64,000 nucleotides of DNA from Amycolatopsis iheyensis (lineage in GTDB: Bacteria > Actinomycetota > Actinomycetes > Mycobacteriales > Pseudonocardiaceae): contig NZ_JAMXQV010000026.1 in the NCBI RefSeq assembly GCF_024703995.1, forward strand, positions 98,129-162,128, in the 5' to 3' direction. Below, in pieces: positions 9,330-16,287 of this stretch. The notes beneath the pieces are model-generated. The model was not told where the DNA came from. It searched no databases and saw only the letters and a list, made by a program, of their open reading frames with translations. Every line of letters starts with the position of its first letter. The stretch's first letter is position 1. Made by a program: the position numbers and the translations under genes.

Positions 9330-10660
9330 TGCACCGCCTTGTAGGAGTCGCCCACGGTCTGGGCGTAGTCCTGGGACTGCTTCAACGCGTCGTCAACGGA
9401 CTCGCGGCCGGCGATCGCCGCCGACAGCTGCTGGCTCACCCGGGTGCCCAGGTCCTGGAACTCGGGGATGCCGACGAACTGGATGCCGGGGTAGGGCACC
9501 GGGTTCGCCATGGCCTTCTGCTGGTTCGCGTCCGCGATACCGTCCAAAGTGGGCTTCGCGTAGGCCGCGGCGGCCTTGGCGTAGTCCGGGATGTCGTAAG
9601 TGGACTGACGAACGCCCGGCGGCACGCGGTTCCAGCCGTAGGTCTGGCCGACCTTCTGCACGTAGGCCTTGTCGGTCATCCAGGCCATGAACTTCCAGGC
9701 CGCGTCCTTGTCCTTGGCGACCTTCGGGATGCCCAGCGCCCAGGTGTAGAGCCAGCCGCTGGCCTGCGTCTTGACGACCGGCGCCGGCGCGTACCCGGAC
9801 TTGCCGACGATCTTGCTGCTGGAGGGGTCCTCGTTGGTGCCCGCCATGACCGTCGCGTCGTACCACATCGCCGCGTTGCCCTGCGTGTACCGCGTGCCGC
9901 ACTCGGAGAACCCGGCGCTGGAGGCGCCGACCTCGCCGTGCTCGCGGATCAGGTTGACGTAGAAGTTCGCGGCGTCCTTGAACTCCGGCGACGTCAGCTT
10001 GGCGTTCCAGTCCTTGTCGAACCACTGCGCGCCGAAGGTGTTGGCCACGGTGGTGAACGGCGCGAGGCTCTCGCCCCAGCCGGGCTTGCCGCGCAGGCAG
10101 ATGCCGGCGACGCCGTTGGCCTTGTCGTCGAGCTTCGCGGCGAACTCGGAGATCTGCTGCCAGGTCGGCTTGGCCGGCATGGTGATCCCGGCCTTCTCGA
10201 AGAGGTCCTTGCGGTAGGCCAGGAACGACGACTCGCCGTAGAACGGCACCGCGTACATCTGGTTCTGGTACGACAGCGACTGCTTGATGCTGGGGATGAA
10301 GTCGCCTTCGTCGTAACCCGGGGTGGCGGCCATGTGCGGTTCGAGGTTCTCGAGCCAGCCGTTGGCCGCCCACTGCGGGGCCTCGTAGTTGCTGATCATG
10401 ACGACGTCGAACTCGCCGCCCTCGGTGGCGGTCGACGCGGTGATCTTCGCGCGGGCCTGGTTTTCCGGCAGCGAAACGAACTTCAGGTTGATGCCGGTGG
10501 CCTTCTCGAACTCCGGCGCGAGCGAGATCGCGTCCTTCATCTGCGGGTTCGACACGATCGCGATGACGAGCGTGCTCCCGCCGGTGCCGACCGAGCCGGC
10601 CCCGGCGCACCCGGTGACCAGCAAGGATGTCGCGGCGAAAAGGGTGAGGAGCTTACGCAC
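9326..10660 (-). CDS. Solute-binding lipoprotein, probable polyol (sorbitol/mannitol type)
   Basis: A 444-residue extracytoplasmic binding protein: lipobox LLVTGC with lipidated C18, then a family 1 binding-protein fold. The pattern ISNYEAPQW near the hinge and VPFYGESSFLAYRKDLF resembles SmoE-type polyol binding proteins. It captures the substrate for the two permeases. It overlaps the dehydrogenase gene by 8 bp, which ties uptake to oxidation of the imported compound. Exact ligand is inferred from family and the adjacent dehydrogenase. Confidence 0.82.
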   Translation of the reverse strand: MRKLLTLFAATSLLVTGCAGAGSVGTGGSTLVIAIVSNPQMKDAISLAPEFEKATGINLKFVSLPENQARAKITASTATEGGEFDVVMISNYEAPQWAANGWLENLEPHMAATPGYDEGDFIPSIKQSLSYQNQMYAVPFYGESSFLAYRKDLFEKAGITMPAKPTWQQISEFAAKLDDKANGVAGICLRGKPGWGESLAPFTTVANTFGAQWFDKDWNAKLTSPEFKDAANFYVNLIREHGEVGASSAGFSECGTRYTQGNAAMWYDATVMAGTNEDPSSSKIVGKSGYAPAPVVKTQASGWLYTWALGIPKVAKDKDAAWKFMAWMTDKAYVQKVGQTYGWNRVPPGVRQSTYDIPDYAKAAAAYAKPTLDGIADANQQKAMANPVPYPGIQFVGIPEFQDLGTRVSQQLSAAIAGRESVDDALKQSQDYAQTVGDSYKAVQ

Positions 10661-11657
10661 GGCCGCCTCCCGGGAGTACCTGCACCTTGAGGCCCGCGCC
10701 GCTGCGCATCTTGGCCAGCGCCTCGGGGTACTGCTCCAGCGGCAGCGTGTCGGTGAGCAGCGCGCCGGTGTCGATCGCGCCGCTCGCGACGAGGTCGAGC
10801 GCGGCGCCGTAGCTGTTCAGCACGGCCATCGAGCCGACGATGGTGATCTCGTCGTTGTAGATCCGGAACGGCGAGAGCGCGACGCGGGCTTCGGCCGGGG
10901 CGACGCCGAAGACGAGCAGGCGGCCGCCGCGGCGGATGGAGTCGAACGCCGCCTCGATCGCGGGGGCGGCGCCGGTGCAGTCGACGGCGACGTCGAACTT
11001 CTCGCCGTTCAGCTCGCCGACGTCGGCCGCGGTGGCGACGGCGCCGAGGCTCGTCGCGCGGGGCAGGCGGTCCTTGTTGCGGTCGACCACGGTGACCTTC
11101 GCGCCCGAGCGCTGCAGCAGCTGCTGCATGATCAGGCCCATCGTGCCGGCGCCGACGACGAGGAAGTTCTCCCCGGCTTCGACGCCGACGCGGCGCACGC
11201 CGTGCACCGCGCAGGAAACGGGCTCGACCAGCGCGCCCTGTTCCCAGGTCATCGAGTCGGGCATCCGGTAGCAGTTGGCGGAGGGGACGGCGACGTACTC
11301 GGCGAAGGCGCCGTCGACCGTGTCTCCGGTGGCGTTCCAGTTCGCGCAGAGGTTGCCGTGGCCGGAACGGCACGGGCCGCAGTAGCCGCAGAACAGTGAC
11401 GGGTCGACGGCGACGCGGTCGCCGACCTGCCAGCCGCCCGGCACATCCGCGCCGAGCTCGACGATCTCCCCGGCGAACTCGTGGCCGGGGACGATCGGGT
11501 ACGGGGTGGGCGGGAAGTGCCCGTCCGCGATGTGCAGGTCGGTGCCGCAGATGCCGCACGCGCCGACCTTGACGACTACCTGCCGTTCTCCCGGTTTCGG
11601 ATCGGGCACCTCGCCGACCCGGACCTGGCCGGGCCGGTCGATGATGGCGGCACGCAT
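10653..11657 (-). CDS. Zinc-dependent polyol/alcohol dehydrogenase
   Basis: A 334-residue medium-chain dehydrogenase. Catalytic zinc ligands C37 and H59-E60 (GHE) and the structural zinc cysteines C90, C93, C96 and C104 are all present, and the nucleotide fold shows GAGTMG. The AGGAAGGGG ribosome site before the ATG at 11657 fixes the start; an upstream in-frame ATG at 11681 lies inside a palindrome and has no such site. As first gene of the importer operon it probably oxidises the imported polyol to a ketose. A sorbitol-, arabitol- or xylitol-type substrate is most likely. Confidence 0.88.
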   Translation of the reverse strand: MRAAIIDRPGQVRVGEVPDPKPGERQVVVKVGACGICGTDLHIADGHFPPTPYPIVPGHEFAGEIVELGADVPGGWQVGDRVAVDPSLFCGYCGPCRSGHGNLCANWNATGDTVDGAFAEYVAVPSANCYRMPDSMTWEQGALVEPVSCAVHGVRRVGVEAGENFLVVGAGTMGLIMQQLLQRSGAKVTVVDRNKDRLPRATSLGAVATAADVGELNGEKFDVAVDCTGAAPAIEAAFDSIRRGGRLLVFGVAPAEARVALSPFRIYNDEITIVGSMAVLNSYGAALDLVASGAIDTGALLTDTLPLEQYPEALAKMRSGAGLKVQVLPGGGRA

Positions 11658-11674
11658 GCCTAGCCCCTTCCTCG

Positions 11675-11688
11675 CGCTCATATGAGCG
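11675..11688. promoter_or_regulatory. Operator copy 1 for the SorC-type regulator (5' UTR of polyol operon)
   Basis: Perfect 14-bp palindrome CGCTCATATGAGCG, 17 bp before the dehydrogenase start and downstream of its promoter. It shares GCTCA-N2-TGAGC with a second copy at 11780-11791. Confidence 0.6.
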
Positions 11689-11722
11689 GCGTTGACCTAT
11701 GGCGTCGAGAACATGTGAAGGC

Positions 11723-11752
11723 ATTAGAGGTCTGACGTCGGTGTTACGTCAA
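11723..11752 (-). promoter_or_regulatory. Sigma70-type promoter of the polyol operon
   Basis: On the minus strand TTGACG (11747-11752), an 18-bp spacer, and TCTAAT (11723-11728). A TGACGT-N7-ACGTCA inverted repeat (11733-11751) overlaps the -35 element and spacer. Predicted start of transcription is near 11716, which places operator copy 1 inside the transcript leader. Confidence 0.55.
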
Positions 11753-11779
11753 CCTTTCGGGCGGATTTCGGGCTATAGT

Positions 11780-11791
11780 GCTCAGATGAGC
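11780..11791. promoter_or_regulatory. Operator copy 2, overlapping the regulator start codon
   Basis: GCTCA-GA-TGAGC, the same symmetric core as the palindrome at 11675-11688. It covers the ATG of the SorC gene and follows a TATAGT -10 element (11774-11779) by one base, so bound protein would block its own transcription. Confidence 0.6.
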
Positions 11792-12766
11792 GCTTCTCGC
11801 AAGGGTGCCTCGCTCTCGGAAGCGATGCTGCTCGCCACCATCGCCCGGCGCTTCTACGTGCAGGGACGCTCCAAGCTGGAGATCGCCGACGAGTTCGGCG
11901 TCAGCCGGTTCAAGGTGGCCCGGATGCTCGACACGGCCAGGGAGTCCGGCCTGGTCAGGGTGGAGTTCTCGCTGCCGGCGCCGGTGGACCTGGCGCTGTC
12001 GGACGAGGTGCGCTCGGCGTACGGCCTGAAGCAGGCCCTGGTGCTCGAACGCTCAACCGAGCGCGAGCCCAAGGAAGTCGTGCGGGCCAAGATCGGCACG
12101 CTGGCCGCGCGGCTGCTGGAGGAGGTCGTCCGGCCGGACGACGTCGTCGGGCTGTCGTGGGCGCGGTCGGTGAACGCGATGACCGAGGCGATCCGGACGC
12201 TGCCGCGCTGCCCGATCGTCCAGCTGTGCGGGGTGCAGGCCGGGATGGACATGCGCGGCCGCTCGGTGGAGACGGTCAGCCGCGTGACGTCGGTGTCCGG
12301 CGGTGACGCGTACCCGATCTTCGGCCCGCTGGTGCTCCCGGACCGCCGCACGACGGAGACGCTGCGACGCCAGCCGGGCATCGCGGAGACGTTCGGCCAG
12401 TTCCGGAACCTGACGAAAGCCGTGGTCAGCATCGGCGCGTGGCAACCGGGCGAGTCGACGGTGTACGACGCGCTGGACGAGGCCGAGCGAGCGGCGATCG
12501 CGGCCCGCGGCGCGACGGCGGAGGTGGCGGCCCGGCTGTTCGACGCGTCGGGCAACGCGTTGTCGACCGGGCTGGCGCACCACGTGCTGGCGATCAGCCA
12601 CGAGGAGCTGATGGCGGTCCCGGAGGTGATCGCGCTGGGGTACAGCCGCCCGAAGGCGTCGGCGGTGGACGCGGTGCTGCGGTCGGGCATGGTGTCGACC
12701 CTGATCACCGACGAGGCGGCGGCGGTGCCGTTGCTGGCGCTGGCGGCGAAGAACCCACCCCGCTGA
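11786..12766 (+). CDS. SorC/DeoR-family sugar-responsive regulator
   Basis: A 326-residue SorC-type regulator. The N-terminal HTH lies at about residues 20-52 (IADEFGVSRFKVARMLDTAR), and the rest is the SorC sugar-phosphate-binding domain. The ATG at 11786 has no ribosome site but sits six bases after TATAGT, so the mRNA is probably leaderless. The gene diverges from the polyol import operon and is the obvious candidate regulator for it: the shared motif GCTCA-N2-TGAGC is present at both promoters. Expected effector is a phosphorylated or free polyol/ketose. Confidence 0.88.
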   Translation: MSASRKGASLSEAMLLATIARRFYVQGRSKLEIADEFGVSRFKVARMLDTARESGLVRVEFSLPAPVDLALSDEVRSAYGLKQALVLERSTEREPKEVVRAKIGTLAARLLEEVVRPDDVVGLSWARSVNAMTEAIRTLPRCPIVQLCGVQAGMDMRGRSVETVSRVTSVSGGDAYPIFGPLVLPDRRTTETLRRQPGIAETFGQFRNLTKAVVSIGAWQPGESTVYDALDEAERAAIAARGATAEVAARLFDASGNALSTGLAHHVLAISHEELMAVPEVIALGYSRPKASAVDAVLRSGMVSTLITDEAAAVPLLALAAKNPPR

Positions 12767-12769
12767 GCC

Positions 12770-12832
12770 GTGCAGCACGAGTTCCGCCTTCAATCACGCG
12801 AGATCCGGCTTCAAGCACGCGAGATCCGGCTA
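12770..12832. repeat. 21-bp tandem repeat, locus A (3 units)
   Basis: Three in-phase 21-bp units begin 4 bp after the SorC stop. Units 2 (12791-12811) and 3 (12812-12832) differ at two positions and share the core CACGCGAGATCCGGCT; unit 1 (12770-12790) is degenerate. The same family, in the same orientation relative to the upstream gene, occurs at 20343-20468. No clear terminator is seen otherwise after the SorC gene. Confidence 0.75.
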
Positions 12833-12955
12833 CTCCCCCGGCGGTACGGTCCGCTCGCGGGCGTACTCCGCCGGGTGCAGGCCCGGCCTCCCCGGCTCCG
12901 GGACGAAACCCGGGTCGCGCCCGATGTGCCCTTTCCGCGACTCCGCGAGCCTGGA
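12830..12955 (-). pseudogene. Coding-like fragment without a usable start
   Basis: A minus-strand frame ending in TAG at 12830-12832 encodes about 40 residues (..GHIGRDPGFVPEPG..EYARERTVPPGE) with nearly every third base G or C, as in real genes here. It has no start codon until it is deep inside the opposite-strand membrane gene, where its composition no longer looks coding. It may be the 3' remnant of a decayed gene or a chance frame. I do not recognise a family. Confidence 0.25.
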
Positions 12956-12959
12956 CCGC

Positions 12960-13610
12960 GTGAAAACTTCCCCTCGCTGGCGGCAATCCGTCGTCTGGCT
13001 GCACGTCGTGTCCTCGGTCGCCTGGATGAGCCAGGCCCTCGCGCTGGTCGTGCTGATGGCGTCGGGCGCGCCCGTCCTGGCCGACCGGCTCGACGCCGTC
13101 CTGCTCGCCCCGATGGCGAACGTCTCGGCGTTCACCGGTCTGCTGCTCGCCGGCGCGACCGCGTGGGGCTACTTCCGGCACTGGTGGGTGCTGACGAAGT
13201 TCGTCCTGACGCTGATCCAGCTCTACGCGGGGATCTTCCTGCTCTCCCCCGCGCTGCGCGACTCCGCGGACACCGGCACGGTCGCCTGGCCGCAGATCGC
13301 CGGGGCGTCGCTGATGGCGAGCGCGTTGTCGTTCCAGGCGTGGCTTTCGATCGCGAAGCCGTGGCGCAAGACGCCGTGGTCGCCGGCCGCGAAGCCACCG
13401 ACCGCGCCGACCTGGGTGTTCGTCGCCGGCTTGGTGGCGCCCGCGGTCGACGTCCCGGCCGGGCTCCTGCTGGGTTACCCGCTCCCGGCGTTGTCGCTGG
13501 TCACGCTGATCGTGCTCGGTCTTGAGCGGCGACGACGTCGTCGCCGTGCGCCGCGGCCCAGCGTCCGAAGCCCTCGATCGGCTCCAGGAAGCTTGAGCCC
13601 AGCGCCGTAA
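12960..13610 (+). CDS. Four-helix integral membrane protein (DUF2269-like)
   Basis: About 216 residues with membrane segments near residues 10-32, 45-67, 75-95 and 100-125 and a fifth near 150-180; WLHVVSSVAWM is reminiscent of the small DUF2269/cytochrome-like membrane family in which a conserved His sits in the first helix. The start is uncertain: GTG at 12960 or ATG at 12924, neither with a clear ribosome site. The last 36 residues are Arg/Ser/Pro-rich and are encoded antisense to the end of the convergent HxlR gene, an unusually large 110-bp overlap. Confidence 0.55.
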   Translation: MKTSPRWRQSVVWLHVVSSVAWMSQALALVVLMASGAPVLADRLDAVLLAPMANVSAFTGLLLAGATAWGYFRHWWVLTKFVLTLIQLYAGIFLLSPALRDSADTGTVAWPQIAGASLMASALSFQAWLSIAKPWRKTPWSPAAKPPTAPTWVFVAGLVAPAVDVPAGLLLGYPLPALSLVTLIVLGLERRRRRRRAPRPSVRSPRSAPGSLSPAP

Positions 13611-13824
13611 GCGCGTACGCGCCTTCGCGGCGCTCGACGAGTCCGTCGAACTCCAGGCGCCGCAGGGTTTCCGTGAGCACCTTCGCGCTGATCCCGCCGA
13701 TGGTGCGCCGCAGGTCGACGTGCCGGCGCGGGCCGTGGCGCAGCGCCCACACCACCACCGGGTTCCACGTGTTGGCGACGAGGTCGAACGCGAGCCGCGT
13801 CCGGCAGTCGGCGAGGAAGTCCAT
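13501..13824 (-). CDS. HxlR-family winged-helix regulator
   Basis: A 107-residue HxlR regulator. The winged helix shows WNPVVVWALRHGPRRHVDLRR, the recognition helix around ISAKVLTETLRRLE and the wing VERREGAYALTALG. One N-terminal Cys (C7) lies at the position that senses reactive compounds in many HxlR proteins. The ATG at 13824 is preferred because the homologous domain begins there. It diverges from an NAD(P)-binding oxidoreductase gene, a common HxlR arrangement, with a 12-bp palindrome between them. Confidence 0.82.
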   Translation of the reverse strand: MDFLADCRTRLAFDLVANTWNPVVVWALRHGPRRHVDLRRTIGGISAKVLTETLRRLEFDGLVERREGAYALTALGSSFLEPIEGFGRWAAAHGDDVVAAQDRARSA

Positions 13825-13862
13825 GGTTACCGTTCGGTTCCTTCCCGGGTGCCTACCGTCGT

Positions 13863-13874
13863 GCTGGTACCAGC
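13863..13874. promoter_or_regulatory. Palindrome, candidate HxlR operator
   Basis: Perfect 12-bp palindrome GCTGGTACCAGC in the 68-bp spacer between the divergent HxlR and oxidoreductase genes. Confidence 0.45.
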
Positions 13875-13892
13875 CAAGCACACGGAGGACGC

Positions 13893-14423
13893 ATGCGGAT
13901 CGGGATCTTCGGCACGGGCGGGATGGCGGACGCGCTGGGCACGCAGTGGGCGCGCGCGGGGCACGAACTGAGGGTGGCCGGCCGCAGGACCGGAGGCTGG
14001 CGCGAGGTGGCCGCGTTCGCCGACGTGCTCCTCCTGGCCGTCCCGGCGGCGGCCATCGGCGAGGTGCTCGCGAAGGCGGGTCCGCTGGCCGGGAAGGTGC
14101 TGGTGGACTGCACCAACGACCCGGCGCTGACCGGCACGCCGGTGGCTTCGCGGATCGTCACGGAGGCGCACGTGGTCAAGGCGTTCAACCTGGCCCACGT
14201 GGACGTCTGGCGCACCCCGCCGCCGGGCCTCGCGGTCCCGCTGTGCGGTGACGACCCGGCGGCGTTGGAAGTGGTGAGCACGTTGGTCCGGGACATCGGC
14301 TGCACACCGATCCGCGCGGGCGGCCTGGACCGCGCGGCATTGTTGGAGGCCACGGCGGCGTTCGTCATCCCGCTGTGGCTCGCCGGGGAGGACGCGCGGT
14401 CGATCCTGGCGCCGGCCGGGTGA
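13893..14423 (+). CDS. NAD(P)-binding oxidoreductase (F420-reductase-like fold)
   Basis: A 176-residue Rossmann protein beginning MRIGIFGTGGMADALG, the nucleotide-binding turn of the NADP-dependent F420 oxidoreductase/ProC superfamily. DVLLLAVPAAAI, VLVDCTNDPA and HVVKAFNL are at the expected spacing for this family. It ends shortly after residue 170 and lacks a large dimerisation domain, as in the short HxlR-linked group. A GGAGGAC ribosome site precedes the ATG. Probably reduces an electrophilic or F420-type substrate under HxlR control; substrate unknown. Confidence 0.78.
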   Translation: MRIGIFGTGGMADALGTQWARAGHELRVAGRRTGGWREVAAFADVLLLAVPAAAIGEVLAKAGPLAGKVLVDCTNDPALTGTPVASRIVTEAHVVKAFNLAHVDVWRTPPPGLAVPLCGDDPAALEVVSTLVRDIGCTPIRAGGLDRAALLEATAAFVIPLWLAGEDARSILAPAG

Positions 14424-14433
14424 GAATGGCCCG

Positions 14434-14979
14434 GTGGGACTGATCGAGCACCTCGAAGCCCGGCTGGGCGCGCTGACCGGTGGCTGGAAGCGCGACGGCT
14501 TCCAGGTCGGCGCGTTCGAAGGCGCCTTCGGCGCGAAGTGGTTCGCGACCGTGGGGCTGAGCCGGCACCCGCTGCACTCGCGCGCGTCGGGGCGGCACCT
14601 GTGGTTGGAGCTGATCGTGGGCAGCTACCCGAGTGGCCCCGTCAACGGGCTGCCGCACCTGCTCGGCCAGGTCGCCGATGAGCTGCTCGTGTCGGGCCAG
14701 GCGCTGCTGCGCGGTGACGTCCTCGGCCCGCGCGGGCCGTTCGCGCCGGGCAGCGCGATGGAGGCGCTGTACGCGGCGATCCCGGTGTACTTCGACGACG
14801 AATTCGCGGCGGCCGACGTGGACGACGGCAACCGGGCGGCGATCGTCTGGCTGACACCGATCTCAGCCGGCGAAGCGGCGTACGTCGCTTCGCACGGCTG
14901 GAACGCGTTCGAAGACGAGCTGATCAAGCACGACCCGGACCTCCTGGACCTGGGTCGCGCCGAGCTGCCGCTCCGCTGA
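14434..14979 (+). CDS. Suppressor-of-fused (SUFU) domain protein
   Basis: A 181-residue protein that fits the bacterial SUFU-like family: WFATVGLSRHPL, LWLELIV, a central GDVLGPRGPF and PVYFDDEFAAADVD, then IVWLTPISAGEAAYVASHGW and FEDEL..PDLLDL. Bacterial SUFU proteins are often immunity proteins of polymorphic toxins, but no toxin lies next to it here. The GTG start at 14434 lies 10 bp after the previous stop without a ribosome site. Confidence 0.78.
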   Translation: MGLIEHLEARLGALTGGWKRDGFQVGAFEGAFGAKWFATVGLSRHPLHSRASGRHLWLELIVGSYPSGPVNGLPHLLGQVADELLVSGQALLRGDVLGPRGPFAPGSAMEALYAAIPVYFDDEFAAADVDDGNRAAIVWLTPISAGEAAYVASHGWNAFEDELIKHDPDLLDLGRAELPLR

Positions 14980-14981
14980 GG

Positions 14982-15137
14982 TCAGAGCCCGTATTCGATG
15001 GCGGTGGCGTCGGTGCCGTACTCGACGGCGGTGGGCACCAGCGCGTATTCCACCATCGAGGCGGCCGACGCGATCGGCGCGAACCCCAACGCGAGCACGC
15101 CGGCGACGAAGAGCCCGGCCAGCAATCGTTTCACCAT
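14982..15137 (-). CDS. 51-residue exported peptide with VEY/IEY repeats
   Basis: Short gene with a strong GGGAGGGG ribosome site seven bases or so before the ATG at 15137. The product has a textbook Sec signal (MVKRLLAGLFVAGVLALG then FAPIASA) with probable cleavage at ASA/ASM, leaving a mature peptide of about 26 residues. That peptide contains three spaced copies of a hydrophobic-Glu-Tyr motif: MVEYAL, AVEYGT and AIEYGL. It carries no Cys, Lys or Arg. It lies 50 bp downstream of, and on the same strand as, the C45-type acyltransferase gene, so the two may form a transcription unit. Function unknown; candidates are a signal peptide or a substrate of its neighbour. Confidence 0.72.
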   Translation of the reverse strand: MVKRLLAGLFVAGVLALGFAPIASAASMVEYALVPTAVEYGTDATAIEYGL

Positions 15138-15187
15138 GGTCCCCTCCCAGGTTCCGAAGCGTCCACGCTAACCCCGGGAGGCCATGG

Positions 15188-16249
15188 TCAGGAGATGATT
15201 GCGCCGTTGAGCGCACTGACCGCGGCCAGGTCGCCGGACGCCAGATCGGCCACCCGGGCGCGCAGCGGCGCACCGCCCCGCGGCACCAGCGTCACCTCGC
15301 CCGTGGCCAGGTCCGTCACCAGCGTGCTCAGCGTCATCAGGTCGTCGCCATCGGTCGCATTCCGGTACACCGCACCGGTCAACGCCGATACCAGCCACTT
15401 CGCGTCCGGCTCCGCGGGCGCCAAGTGCGCACACACCTCCGCCCGAGCCAAACTTTCCTCCGAAGCCGCGTCCAAGCTCGGCGGCAGCTGCCGGAAGTGG
15501 TTGGTGTGCCAGGAAAGCCCACTGCCCACAGTGGTCACCGCGGTTTCGTGGCCGGCCTTCTCCACCACGAGTACCGCCGGCGAACCGACCTGGCCCATCG
15601 TGTACGCGAAGCCGCCCGCCGAAGGGCGAGAGCGCAACAGTGACACCGCTTCAGCCGAACACGACGAACGCTGAGCCGAACGCGCCACGAAGTGCCGCCC
15701 GGCGCACGGCGACGGCGCCACCACGTTCACGCTGTCGATCCCCCACACCAGCCCGTGCGTCGTGATCGTGAACGTGTTCGCCGGCAGGAACCCCGGGTAC
15801 CACCAGACGCACACCCCCGGCTCGCCGTCGATCAGCAGCGTCAGGAGCCGGCCGATGCCGTCGAACACCGGCGCGCCGTCCTCGTTGTGACCGAGCAGCG
15901 ACGGCGCCCACGCGAGGTCCGTGCAGCCCGTGCCGTCGCCCGCGCCGAGGTCGCCGCGCAGGTTCGCCAGCAGCAGGTCGTCGAACGGCACCGCCGCGCC
16001 CGCCGCCAGCGCTTTCAGCTCGGCGTACGCGTCCGGGTGCTCGACCTGCGACGCCGATTCGATCGCCCGGAACAGCACCGGCGACCGCCGCGCCCGCGCG
16101 GTGACCGGCCACGACGGCAGTCCGGCCAGGACGGTCCGGATGTCCGCGGCGGCGTGCGCGCCCAGCGCGTGGAAAGCGGCTTCCCGGGGGCCTTCGACGA
16201 TCGTCCAGCGCACGTCGCCGATCCGGTGCTCCCGCACTGTCGCCACCAT
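15188..16249 (-). CDS. C45-family autoprocessing acyltransferase/hydrolase
   Basis: A 353-residue protein of the acyl-CoA:6-aminopenicillanic acid acyltransferase (peptidase C45) group of Ntn hydrolases. The self-cleavage site is visible as DGTG-C109-TDLAW: cleavage before C109 would free it as the N-terminal nucleophile, and GHNED at 120-124 follows. Such enzymes transfer acyl groups or cleave amides; many bacterial members act on acyl-homoserine or lipopeptide-like amides. No signal peptide is visible, so it acts in the cytoplasm. A TGACTG-N2-CAGTCA palindrome lies just upstream. The small exported repeat peptide is encoded immediately downstream. Confidence 0.82.
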   Translation of the reverse strand: MVATVREHRIGDVRWTIVEGPREAAFHALGAHAAADIRTVLAGLPSWPVTARARRSPVLFRAIESASQVEHPDAYAELKALAAGAAVPFDDLLLANLRGDLGAGDGTGCTDLAWAPSLLGHNEDGAPVFDGIGRLLTLLIDGEPGVCVWWYPGFLPANTFTITTHGLVWGIDSVNVVAPSPCAGRHFVARSAQRSSCSAEAVSLLRSRPSAGGFAYTMGQVGSPAVLVVEKAGHETAVTTVGSGLSWHTNHFRQLPPSLDAASEESLARAEVCAHLAPAEPDAKWLVSALTGAVYRNATDGDDLMTLSTLVTDLATGEVTLVPRGGAPLRARVADLASGDLAAVSALNGAIIS

Positions 16250-16259
16250 GTGCTCACGA

Positions 16260-16273
16260 TGACTGAGCAGTCA
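16260..16273. promoter_or_regulatory. TetR-type palindrome upstream of the C45 gene
   Basis: TGACTG-AG-CAGTCA, perfect 6-bp arms, 11 bp before the C45 start codon. An overlapping longer repeat, TGCTCA-N7-TGAGCA (16251-16269), is offset by a few bases. Such TGACTNNNNAGTCA-like elements are frequent TetR-family operators; no TetR gene is adjacent. Confidence 0.45.
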
Positions 16274-16287
16274 GGAATGCGCAACGG

